Positions 24,938-32,547 of a DNA stretch of 32,547 nucleotides are shown piece by piece (positions within the stretch are counted from its first letter, which is position 1; each line of letters opens with the position of its first letter). Position numbers and translations under genes: made by a program. A model generated the notes under the pieces. The model did not search any database and had not been told where the DNA came from. It saw nothing but the letters and a program-made list of their open reading frames with translations. This DNA is from Acinetobacter pollinis (GTDB taxonomy: Bacteria > Pseudomonadota > Gammaproteobacteria > Pseudomonadales > Moraxellaceae): the NCBI RefSeq assembly GCF_015627175.1, contig NZ_VTDQ01000024.1, positions 1 to 32,547 on the forward strand, given 5' to 3'.

Positions 24938-27583
24938 GTGAACAGTTTAAAAGTTTTAATTACAAAGCTATCTGCACCAACACGTGCAGCTTTAGAAAAG
25001 TCAGCCAACTATTGTATATCACAACAAAATTTTGAAATTGAAATTGAACATCTCTTTTGTGAGTTGCTTCGAGACACATCTATTGACCTACATTTATTAC
25101 TTACAAAATCTAAAGTTTCTTCAAATGCACTACTCAATGACATTCATCAAAGTATTTCTGGTTTACCCAAAGGCAATACCAGAACCCCTATTTTTGCAAC
25201 CTCTATTATTCGTTTATTAGAACAAGCTTGGTTAATTGCCTCGGCAGATCAAAATCCTATTATACGTAGTAGTCATTTACTCATCGCTCTGCTTACAGCC
25301 GATGATCTTTATCAAATTGCTATAAGAGCATCTAAGCTTTTTCAAAACATTCCTATCGATACGATTAAGCATACTTTTATCGAAGTATGTAAAGGAAGTA
25401 CTGAAGACATTCATTCGCCTGAACAAGAGTTATCAACAGAACCTAAAAATCAGCATCACGTAGATGCTTCTGCTTTGGCTAAATACACCATTAATCTTAC
25501 TAAAAAAGCACAAGATGGTGGCATTGACCCTGTTATTGGTCGTGAGTATGAAGTACGTTTAATGCTAGATATTCTAATGCGTCGTCGTCAGAATAATCCT
25601 ATCCTTACTGGTGAACCGGGTGTGGGTAAAACTGCAGTTGTCGAAGGTCTTGCATTAAAAATTGCTCACAATGACGTGCCTGATGCATTAAAAAATGTTC
25701 AGTTACACACATTAGATTTAGGGCTATTACAAGCAGGTGCAAGTGTAAAAGGTGAGTTTGAAAATAGGCTGAAACAAATTATTCAAGAAGTACAAAGTGC
25801 TGAATATCCTATTATTCTATTTATTGATGAAGCACATACCCTTATTGGTGCAGGTGGACAAGCAGGACAAAATGATGCTGCTAATTTACTTAAACCAGCA
25901 CTTGCACGTGGTGAGCTAAGAACGATTGCAGCCACAACTTGGGCTGAATACAAGCAATACTTTGAAAAAGATGCTGCTTTAAGTAGACGTTTCCAAGTTG
26001 TCAAAGTTGAAGAGCCTTCTGAAGACGTTGCAATTGATATGCTACGCGCCATGATCCCAGTCATGGAACAACACTTTAATATTAAAATTGATGATGATGC
26101 GATTATTACTGCTGTTAAATCATCTAAACGCTATATTACAGGTCGTCAACTTCCCGACAAAGCGATTAGTGTATTAGATACTGCTGCTGCCCGTGTTGCA
26201 TTATCACAAAATGCTCAACCCGCAAAGCTTGATCAACTTCATGCAAAATTACATAATTTGGGCTTAGAGCTTCAAATTTTGCAAGATGAGCAAAAACAAA
26301 ATCCGATTCATAATGATCGTATTAAAAACATTGAATCTGAGATTCAACAACTAAATACTGAAATTGAAGCGACTCGAAGCCAATGGCAACATGAGCTAGA
26401 CACATTAAATAAAATTAATGAATTACAAACCGATGTCAATGGTAGCCATAGTCAAGAAATTGCTCAACTCCGTCAAACATTAAACTTACAACAGCATGAA
26501 CCTTTAGTCTTTGAACGTGTAAATAGCACTATTATTAACCAAATCATTTCAGACTGGACAGGAATACCTGTCGGAAAAATGGTAAATGATGAAATTAAGC
26601 AAATTCTTACCCTAGAAGACAAATTAGAAGAACGTGTAATGGGGCAAAACTATGCCTTAGAAAAGCTTGCTCAAGGGATCAAAACTTCTAGAGCAAAACT
26701 AGAAGATCCTAATAAACCTCAGGGTGTCTTTTTACTGGTTGGCCCAAGTGGAGTAGGAAAAACAGAAACAGCACTTGCTTTAGCCAATGAACTCTACGGT
26801 GGAGAGTCTCATCTTATTACAATTAATATGTCTGAGTATCAAGAAGCGCATACTGTATCATCTTTAAAAGGTTCACCTCCAGGATACGTTGGATATGGTC
26901 AAGGTGGTGTTCTTACAGAAGCAGTACGCCGTAATCCTTATAGTGTTATTTTGCTTGATGAAATTGAAAAGGCTCATAACGATGTTCAAGAGCTATTTTA
27001 TCAAGTCTTTGATAAAGGTACGCTAGAAGACGGCGAAGGACGTATTATCGATTTCAAAAATACAATTATTCTTTTAACCTCAAATGTGGGGTCAAGTACA
27101 ACCATGCAGGCATGTATTAATCAGCCTGTTGAAGAGTGGCCAGATGCAGATACACTTATTGCTCAACTTAAACCTAATTTATATCAGCAATTTAAACCTG
27201 CATTTTTAGGGCGTATGCAAATTGTTCCATACTTCCCACTACACGATGATTTATTGGTTCGTATTATCGAACATAAGCTGAACAAGATTATTCAGCGAAT
27301 TGAAAGCCAGTATCAAACACAGGTCGAATATAGCGATGAACTGACAGAACTTCTGCTTAGTCGCTGTACTGAAGTCGACAGTGGTGCAAGAAACATTGAC
27401 AACATTTTAAACTCATCTGTTTTACCTGCCATTGCAACTAAACTTTTAGTTGCTTTAAGTGAACAAAAACTTCCAAAAACCATTTTAATTGATGTAGATG
27501 AGGACACCATCATCTATAAATTAGACGTTAAACAAAAGTCTCAAGCCAAGAAAGTAAAACGTAAAGTTGTAGGAGATGAATAA
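24938..27583 (+). CDS. clpV: T6SS sheath-disassembling ATPase ClpV (TssH)
   Basis: A double AAA+ ATPase that unfolds contracted TssB/TssC sheath so that subunits can be reused. The protein has about 881 residues. It begins with a Clp N-domain, then AAA1 with Walker A GEPGVGKT and Walker B ILFIDEAHTLIG. A middle coiled-coil region lies at about 435-505 (rich in Glu, Gln, Leu), and AAA2 has Walker A GPSGVGKT and VILLDEIEKAH. Both ATP sites look intact. The tail is basic (KQKSQAKKVKRKVV). The start is not certain: GTG at 24938 has GTGGGA six bases upstream and is preferred over the in-frame GTG at 24926, which has no ribosome-binding site. It opens the plus-strand T6SS operon; tssA follows at once. 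Confidence 0.95.
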   Translation: MNSLKVLITKLSAPTRAALEKSANYCISQQNFEIEIEHLFCELLRDTSIDLHLLLTKSKVSSNALLNDIHQSISGLPKGNTRTPIFATSIIRLLEQAWLIASADQNPIIRSSHLLIALLTADDLYQIAIRASKLFQNIPIDTIKHTFIEVCKGSTEDIHSPEQELSTEPKNQHHVDASALAKYTINLTKKAQDGGIDPVIGREYEVRLMLDILMRRRQNNPILTGEPGVGKTAVVEGLALKIAHNDVPDALKNVQLHTLDLGLLQAGASVKGEFENRLKQIIQEVQSAEYPIILFIDEAHTLIGAGGQAGQNDAANLLKPALARGELRTIAATTWAEYKQYFEKDAALSRRFQVVKVEEPSEDVAIDMLRAMIPVMEQHFNIKIDDDAIITAVKSSKRYITGRQLPDKAISVLDTAAARVALSQNAQPAKLDQLHAKLHNLGLELQILQDEQKQNPIHNDRIKNIESEIQQLNTEIEATRSQWQHELDTLNKINELQTDVNGSHSQEIAQLRQTLNLQQHEPLVFERVNSTIINQIISDWTGIPVGKMVNDEIKQILTLEDKLEERVMGQNYALEKLAQGIKTSRAKLEDPNKPQGVFLLVGPSGVGKTETALALANELYGGESHLITINMSEYQEAHTVSSLKGSPPGYVGYGQGGVLTEAVRRNPYSVILLDEIEKAHNDVQELFYQVFDKGTLEDGEGRIIDFKNTIILLTSNVGSSTTMQACINQPVEEWPDADTLIAQLKPNLYQQFKPAFLGRMQIVPYFPLHDDLLVRIIEHKLNKIIQRIESQYQTQVEYSDELTELLLSRCTEVDSGARNIDNILNSSVLPAIATKLLVALSEQKLPKTILIDVDEDTIIYKLDVKQKSQAKKVKRKVVGDE

Positions 27584-27584
27584 T

Positions 27585-28676
27585 ATGCAAAATGTCGATT
27601 TAGCTCCCCTACTTCAACCTATTTCTCCTGAAAACCCATGTGGGGACGATCATTCTTTTTCAAATGACTTTCACGAGCTCAAAAAAGCACAAGTAGAAGA
27701 TGATCCATTACTTGATTTAGGTGAGTGGGTTGCGGAACCTAAACAAGCCGACTGGTCTTTCGTTTCCACAAAAACTGTAGAGTTGTTGACCAATACCACG
27801 AAAGATATTCGTCTACTTACTTGGCTTTCTTCAGCTTGGGCAAATATTTACGGATTTAGTGGCATTACGCAAAGCCTTGAGTTGTCACATCGAATGCTCG
27901 AACGATATTGGTCTAACATTCACCCCCTGATTGAAGATGAAGATTTAGATCAACGTCTCGGTCTATTACAAGGGCTTGTCAGTCAAATTCCACTAGCATT
28001 TAAAAAGCAACCCTTGGTTAATACAGCACCTTTTTACTCAATTATTGATTATGAGAAAATGTTGCATCAGCAAAATGCTTTCCTTAAAAATCCCGACAAC
28101 TTTGAACATGATGAACATAGCAAAGACTTAGAGCTATTTGAAAAATCGTTGGCTATCATGTCACACGATGAGCAACTGAGTAATTATCAAGATTTTCTAA
28201 AAGCACTCGAGCACTGGGAAACTTTAAAAACAGTTCTTGATCAATTCATGGGTTTAGATGCTCCAAGCTTTGCACAAATCGACTCCCAATTGGAAAGTGT
28301 CAAAACAATTCTTTCAAAAGTATATAAAACTGAGCAAATGCAAGCACAATGCATTACAGAAAATACTGATATGCCTACTTTCGGCAACGAAGAAGCGAGA
28401 CCTCAAGCTATTTCGCAACAGCAACCAACTTTTGGGGCATTTCAACCTTCACCACAAAGTCACTTAGAAAATCGGGAAGAAGCTATTGCCGCGCTTTTAC
28501 AAATAGCGGAGTACTTTAAGACAAATGAGCCTCATAGTCCTGTGAGCTATATGCTTCAGAAAACCATTAAATGGAGCAAAATGCCACTACACGAATGGCT
28601 CACCCATGTCATTAAAGATGATCATCATCTTGGATCACTTCAAGATATGTTAGATGTTCCTCGCGATTCTTATTAA
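27585..28676 (+). CDS. tssA: T6SS assembly cap protein TssA
   Basis: A 363-residue cytoplasmic protein with an N-terminal ImpA_N domain (LLQPISPENPCGDDHSFSND, then LGEWVAEPKQADWSFV and LTWLSSAWANIYGFSGITQSLEL). A flexible Gln/Pro linker lies around residues 255-290 (FGAFQPSPQ), and a short helical C-terminal domain ends in HEWLTHVIKDDHHLGSLQDM. TssA primes and coordinates tube and sheath growth from the baseplate. An ATG at 27576 is also in frame but abuts the AGGAG at 27571-27575. The ATG at 27585 lies nine bases from it, one base after the clpV stop, and is the better start. Confidence 0.9.
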   Translation: MQNVDLAPLLQPISPENPCGDDHSFSNDFHELKKAQVEDDPLLDLGEWVAEPKQADWSFVSTKTVELLTNTTKDIRLLTWLSSAWANIYGFSGITQSLELSHRMLERYWSNIHPLIEDEDLDQRLGLLQGLVSQIPLAFKKQPLVNTAPFYSIIDYEKMLHQQNAFLKNPDNFEHDEHSKDLELFEKSLAIMSHDEQLSNYQDFLKALEHWETLKTVLDQFMGLDAPSFAQIDSQLESVKTILSKVYKTEQMQAQCITENTDMPTFGNEEARPQAISQQQPTFGAFQPSPQSHLENREEAIAALLQIAEYFKTNEPHSPVSYMLQKTIKWSKMPLHEWLTHVIKDDHHLGSLQDMLDVPRDSY

Positions 28677-28696
28677 TTATTGTATTGGTTATAGCT

Positions 28697-30061
28697 ATGT
28701 TTAAAGCGCAAAAAGTCTTATGGGGCGAAGGTTTATTTTTACGTCCTCAACACTTTCAAGTTCAAGATACATATCATGAACAACACCTTAACTACACTAT
28801 TCGTTCAACTATTCCATTTTCATATGGAATACAAACACTCGTATTTGACCAAAATCAGCTAAATTTAAGTATTTTGGCTTTAGAACGTATAGAAATGATT
28901 TGGCAAGACGGGGAGGTATATTCTGCACCTATGCAAGATCTTCTTCCAGAGCCATTACTATTAGATGACCTTCATTTACAAGGGGATATGTATATCTACT
29001 TGGCATTGCCTATTTTACAAGCCAATAAACAAAATGTTGCCTACGAAGAAACGACTCAACCACATCGTTATTATTCACACTTAACGGATACGCACGATAT
29101 TTTTACAAATGCTTCACCTTCGCAGATTACTTTATTACGTCGTCGAGCAGAGTTTAAGTTACTTGATATAGATGTTCATCCAAGTGAAGCACTTGATGGC
29201 TTTATTTATATGCCTATTGGTAAAATTAAACCTCAGAGTGGTGGCCATTTAGAGTTAGACCCTACATTTATTCCACCTATTTTGCATATAAAATCAAATA
29301 ACAGCCTTCAAACCAATTTAAAGAAGACGTTAAATGTTATTAAAGCTAAAATTAAAACCATTCAGACCAACAACAGAGAAAATGAACAAAAGATTGTTGA
29401 GTTTCGTTCTGGAGATATTGTTTCTTTTTGGCTGGTCAACGCATTAAATACAGCCTACGCAACGTTAAACCATATTTCATTAAATCCACAAATCCATCCA
29501 GAACGATTATTTAGTGAATTGTTACGTCTAACTGGCTCTTTGCTTACCTTTACAACAGCATATGAGGTTGATCAACTCCCGCACTATAATCATCATCAAT
29601 TGCACAATAGTTTTTATCAATTAGATGTTATTTTAAGAGAGTTATTAGATACGATTATATCAAGTCGTTATATAAATATTGCCTTGAAAGAAAATAGACC
29701 ATCTTACTGGGTGGGTAGTTTAGAAAGCGATAAAATTACCAAAGATTCAAGATTATATATTGCTGTTTCAAGTACGGCTATTCAAACCCACGAACTTATT
29801 CGCACCATACCTTTACGCTTTAAAGTCGGCAACACCACAGATGTTGAAAAACGTGTTATTGCCGCACTTCCAGCCATTCCTCTACATCATTTGGTGCAAG
29901 TTCCTACAGCGATTCCTGTTCGTTCAGGCGTCAGCTACTTTGAAATAGAACCACACGATGAATTGTATAAAGACATGTTAGCAGCGCAGTCTATCTGTAT
30001 TTATGTTCCTAAAGGTTTTGACGACATTAGTATAGAACTGATTGCCGTGACCAATCACTAA
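28697..30061 (+). CDS. tssK: T6SS baseplate protein TssK
   Basis: A 454-residue protein that links the baseplate to the TssL/TssM membrane complex. It starts MFKAQKVLWGEGLFLRPQHFQ, which is the family's N-terminal signature (V-L-W-x-E-G-x-x-L-x-P-Q-H-F-Q). RFKVGNTTDVEKRVIAALPAIPLHHLVQVP in the C-terminal third is also typical. Four codons upstream lead to a TTG with no advantage, so the ATG at 28697 is preferred. The gene follows tssA by 20 bases. Confidence 0.94.
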   Translation: MFKAQKVLWGEGLFLRPQHFQVQDTYHEQHLNYTIRSTIPFSYGIQTLVFDQNQLNLSILALERIEMIWQDGEVYSAPMQDLLPEPLLLDDLHLQGDMYIYLALPILQANKQNVAYEETTQPHRYYSHLTDTHDIFTNASPSQITLLRRRAEFKLLDIDVHPSEALDGFIYMPIGKIKPQSGGHLELDPTFIPPILHIKSNNSLQTNLKKTLNVIKAKIKTIQTNNRENEQKIVEFRSGDIVSFWLVNALNTAYATLNHISLNPQIHPERLFSELLRLTGSLLTFTTAYEVDQLPHYNHHQLHNSFYQLDVILRELLDTIISSRYINIALKENRPSYWVGSLESDKITKDSRLYIAVSSTAIQTHELIRTIPLRFKVGNTTDVEKRVIAALPAIPLHHLVQVPTAIPVRSGVSYFEIEPHDELYKDMLAAQSICIYVPKGFDDISIELIAVTNH

Positions 30062-30076
30062 AAGGAAGAGATGAAT

Positions 30077-30874
30077 ATGCAAAATAGTACACCATCCTTG
30101 TTTGATGATGGTCAGATTGGTACGGGTACGGAATATACTCAGAATATTCCGTCTACCATCTCTCGTAATTTAATAGACTTACTTTACGATGGTTTTTATC
30201 TGGTTTTCTTAATTCGAAATGGCTATATACCACATCAACCTGAACAATTTAGATTCAAGGTTATACAGTTACTTGAAAAATTTGAACAACACGCAAAAAA
30301 ACTAGATTATGCAAGCCAAGATATACAAGATGCTAAATATGCATTTTGTGCATTGATTGATGAAACGATTGCGATTCAACAGGATAGTTCATTTTTTGAC
30401 TTACAAAACTTCTGGCTAAATGATCCATTACAACTTAAATTTTTTGGTAATCAACTTGCTGGAGGACATTTCTTTGAAATACTCGAACAGTTACGTATGC
30501 ATGGTAAAGAAAGATTAGAAGCACTAGAAGTATTTCATTACTGCCTATTGCTTGGTTTTCAAGGTAAATACCGCATAGCATCTCAAGACAGTATTAACCA
30601 TCTTATTTCTAGAACTGGGGACGAAATTGATTTTCTCCGAGGGAAAAAGCATGAGTTTTCACCATTTGCAGCCCTACCTGACCAAGTAAGAAATATTTTA
30701 CACAATGAGCTTCCATTTATTTGGATACTGGTCTTATTACTTGTATTTTCAATCCTTTCATTTGCAGGTCTAAAATTTACATTAAATAAGCAAAGTACAA
30801 GTGCTTTAACGCCTTATCAAAATGTCATTAGCACACCAGTTGAACAAGCACATATTACAATACGTCTTCCTTAG
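30077..30874 (+). CDS. tssL: T6SS inner-membrane protein TssL (DotU/IcmH), no peptidoglycan domain
   Basis: A DotU-family protein of 265 residues that forms the inner-membrane complex with TssM. The cytoplasmic hook domain includes LIDLLYDGFYLVFLIRNGY, AKYAFCALIDETI and EVFHYCLLLGFQGKYRI, all characteristic. One C-terminal membrane helix is at about 213-233, with only about 30 residues after it, so the OmpA-like extension found in some TssL proteins is absent. The ATG at 30077 has AAGGAAG eight bases upstream; an earlier ATG at 30071 is too close to that site. A strong terminator follows 55 bases after the stop. Confidence 0.93.
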   Translation: MQNSTPSLFDDGQIGTGTEYTQNIPSTISRNLIDLLYDGFYLVFLIRNGYIPHQPEQFRFKVIQLLEKFEQHAKKLDYASQDIQDAKYAFCALIDETIAIQQDSSFFDLQNFWLNDPLQLKFFGNQLAGGHFFEILEQLRMHGKERLEALEVFHYCLLLGFQGKYRIASQDSINHLISRTGDEIDFLRGKKHEFSPFAALPDQVRNILHNELPFIWILVLLLVFSILSFAGLKFTLNKQSTSALTPYQNVISTPVEQAHITIRLP

Positions 30875-30891
30875 GCATAGTGAAAGATGCC

Positions 30892-31008
30892 ATGAAGCTT
30901 ATCTATATGAACGTATTTCCGACTTTAAGAAAGGTATTCATTAAAATACCTTTCTTTTTCATAGCTTTCCATTTGATCAATCATTGTTTCAGTCTAAAAA
31001 GCACATGA
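30892..31008 (+). CDS. Possible 38-residue hydrophobic leader ORF overlapping the tagX start
   Basis: ATG at 30892 opens a 38-codon frame (MKLIYMNVFPTLRK...) with a hydrophobic centre (IPFFFIAFHLI). It ends in TGA at 31006-31008, overlapping the tagX ATG as ATGA. A weak GAAAGA lies upstream. The intrinsic terminator at 30929-30959 lies inside the frame, and ribosomes translating it could disturb that hairpin and couple into tagX. The frame may be chance; no homologue is known to me. Confidence 0.25.
   Translation: MKLIYMNVFPTLRKVFIKIPFFFIAFHLINHCFSLKST
30929..30959 (+). terminator. Intrinsic terminator between tssL and tagX
   Basis: GAAAGGTATT and AATACCTTTC pair perfectly (10 bp) around a CATTAA loop and are followed at once by five T residues. 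It lies 55-85 nt after tssL and before tagX on the same strand, so tagX needs read-through or its own promoter. Confidence 0.85.
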
Positions 31009-31913
31009 TTACATTTATTATTATTAGTTTTATTGCTTTGGTCTGTATTCTTAGCTTACTGTTATTTCCAGATCTTCGACAAAAAATCTTCTCTACAGGT
31101 TTAAATTTTTTACCTCAGAGTAAAAAGATTTATCAACAATGTCTTCAGTTTATCGGGCAATTGAACCAAGCAACCACAGCCAATAAGCTTCAAACCCATT
31201 GGTATTTGCAACAATGGTGGATTTTAATTGCTGGATTTTTTCTTATTCTCAGTATTCTTATTTTTGTTATCACCCGACCTGTAGATACGATACATACCGA
31301 AGCAAGCTATTTAAAGAATGTAGACCCTCAAGTATATGCTTTACTCAATGGTGAAATGCTTACTCCACCACCAGAAGTAGATGATCAACTGGTTGATGCA
31401 GCAATTGTACAAGCCATGCAAATTGAAAAAGGTTATCAAAATACAAATGCACATGTCACTTTTGACAGCTTTACGACAGGTAAAACACTGATTGATCGTA
31501 AGTGGGAGCATATGAACCCACGATTTAAACAGCGACTGCTGATGGTATTTAAAATTATGAAAGAGAGATATAACTACGAGCTGGTATTGCTTGAAGGCTA
31601 CCGTAGTCCAGAAAGGCAAAGTATGCTTTCAAATAATATGAATACCACCCGTGCTAAAGCTTATCAGAGTTATCATCAATTTGGTTTAGCAGCAGATATT
31701 GCTTTTAAGAAAGATGGAAAAGTCTTAATTTCTGAAAGAGACCCTTGGACGTGGCAAGCTTATCAGGCTTATGGTGAAGTTGCAGAGTCTGTTGGACTCA
31801 CATGGGGTGGTCGTTGGAAGAATCTTCACGACTATGGACATACAGAATACCGTATGCCTGGACTTCAAAAAACTGCTGAAATGGCTGAAAAATTGACGAA
31901 TGAGATTGAGTAA
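31005..31913 (+). CDS. tagX: T6SS peptidoglycan L,D-endopeptidase TagX (VanY/M15-type)
   Basis: A membrane-anchored wall hydrolase of 302 residues that lets the T6SS envelope complex pass through peptidoglycan; TagX of Acinetobacter has been shown to be an L,D-endopeptidase needed for T6SS activity. Two membrane helices are seen at about 1-21 and 72-90. The C-terminal VanY-type domain contains LLEGYRSPERQ (about 196-206) and the zinc motif SYHQFGLAADIAF, with H224 and D231. The third zinc ligand, H279, is in LHDYGHTEYRMPG. The active site is therefore complete. The frame extends seven codons upstream to a TTG, but the ATG at 31005 is preferred. The gene follows tssL but is separated from it by a terminator. 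The Tli4-type gene begins four bases after its stop. Confidence 0.92.
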   Translation: MITFIIISFIALVCILSLLLFPDLRQKIFSTGLNFLPQSKKIYQQCLQFIGQLNQATTANKLQTHWYLQQWWILIAGFFLILSILIFVITRPVDTIHTEASYLKNVDPQVYALLNGEMLTPPPEVDDQLVDAAIVQAMQIEKGYQNTNAHVTFDSFTTGKTLIDRKWEHMNPRFKQRLLMVFKIMKERYNYELVLLEGYRSPERQSMLSNNMNTTRAKAYQSYHQFGLAADIAFKKDGKVLISERDPWTWQAYQAYGEVAESVGLTWGGRWKNLHDYGHTEYRMPGLQKTAEMAEKLTNEIE

Positions 31914-31916
31914 TAG

Positions 31917-32547
31917 ATGAAACTTAAAGATTTAACGCTCTGCTTCATGGCAATACTCTCTCTCACTGCATGTTCAAATGAGCAAAAACAGCAAAAAGGT
32001 ATTCAACCTATGAATTTTGATAAACCTAAAACGCTCTGTTTAGGACGAATTGAAATTGATGTCCCGCAAGAAACAACGGTCATTATCGATGATTTTAACT
32101 ACAATGGCAGTACTTACAGTATAAATACCGATATTCAAAGCTATGCTGAATATCAAAATTTTATTGCCAACCGTATTCAAGAATTTAAAAGCCAACCGCA
32201 TGAAACAGAGGGTACGTTACTCAGCAAAGAAATGGCGGGCCCAACTAAAGATGATAGAGGACGTAGTAATAGCCATATTATTGTTTATCGCAGTACTGAA
32301 TATAGCAAAAATATCTATAATATCGAAGCCTATATATATATTAGACCCGGAACAATGCTGGTTCTTAAAAGTGGGGCAAGTACAAACCTACTAAGTCGTG
32401 TCTTAGATCACTTAGACTATAACCTCAGAAATACTCACCCACGTACTGCCGAAAATCGCAACCAACCTGGATACTGTTGGGGAGACTTCTTTATTTTCGA
32501 TGATATGACCTTAAATCATGTTTGGGGCGGTAGCCATCTTTATTTAC
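31917..32547 (+). CDS. Tli4-family T6SS immunity lipoprotein (3' end beyond window)
   Basis: The first 210 codons are visible with no stop. The start is a lipoprotein signal peptide (MKLKDLTLCFMAILSLTACS) with the lipobox L-T-A-C and Cys at residue 19. KTLCLGRIEIDVPQET follows, which is the Tli4_N opening (C-x-G-R-x-x-I-D-V-P), and near the window end GYCWGDFFIFDD matches the start of the Tli4_C domain. Tli4-type proteins sit in the periplasm and neutralise Tle4-type phospholipase effectors. The gene starts four bases after tagX and could share its transcript. No effector gene is in view; its partner may lie just downstream. It could also be an orphan immunity gene. Confidence 0.78.
   Translation, partial: MKLKDLTLCFMAILSLTACSNEQKQQKGIQPMNFDKPKTLCLGRIEIDVPQETTVIIDDFNYNGSTYSINTDIQSYAEYQNFIANRIQEFKSQPHETEGTLLSKEMAGPTKDDRGRSNSHIIVYRSTEYSKNIYNIEAYIYIRPGTMLVLKSGASTNLLSRVLDHLDYNLRNTHPRTAENRNQPGYCWGDFFIFDDMTLNHVWGGSHLYL

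Noticed and set aside
1..32547. CRISPR arrays, tRNA or rRNA genes, riboswitches
   Set aside because: No regularly spaced repeats, no cloverleaf-like segment with a CCA-type end, and no known riboswitch core was seen on reading both strands.

Overview
The window looks like a chromosomal segment of an Acinetobacter species. It is AT-rich. The right two thirds hold a type VI secretion system (T6SS) with the layout typical of that genus: asaA-tssB-tssC-hcp-tssE-tssF-tssG-unknown-tssM-tagF-tagN on the minus strand, and clpV-tssA-tssK-tssL-tagX on the plus strand. The genus call rests on gene order, on the 167-residue Hcp, and on the presence of AsaA and TagX. I cannot name the species.

Layout. 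Positions 1-199 hold the 3' end of an IS630-type insertion sequence. Positions 422-2331 hold a very AT-rich two-gene unit, a Bcr/CflA-type drug efflux protein and a GNAT acetyltransferase, closed by a 32-nt palindromic terminator. Positions 2384-8495 (minus) carry a heavy-metal RND efflux operon, czcI-czcC-czcB-czcA, whose CzcA has the zinc/cobalt/cadmium-type transmembrane motif. Upstream on the same strand are an OxlT-like (OFA family) transporter and the azlC-azlD branched-chain amino acid exporter pair (8532-10848). A 400-nt gene-free stretch follows.

The T6SS runs from 11249 to 31913. Two divergent units start in an AT-rich intergenic region near 24.65-24.94 kb. The minus unit makes the sheath (TssB/C), tube (Hcp), baseplate (TssE/F/G), the inner-membrane TssM, the post-translational repressor TagF and a periplasmic OmpA-like peptidoglycan-binding protein. 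The plus unit makes the sheath-recycling ATPase ClpV, TssA, TssK, TssL and the wall-cutting endopeptidase TagX. No tssJ, vgrG, PAAR, fha or Ser/Thr kinase/phosphatase gene is visible here. After TagX comes the first 210 codons of a Tli4-type immunity lipoprotein, cut by the window end, so an effector/immunity module probably begins there.

Points that deserve attention: a strong UUCG-capped hairpin with a U-run between hcp and tssE, which also moves the likely tssE start; an intrinsic terminator between tssL and tagX lying inside a 38-codon open frame that overlaps the tagX start; a 466-residue two-TM protein of unknown function between tssG and tssM; and two mutually exclusive hairpins at the czcI/czcC junction.
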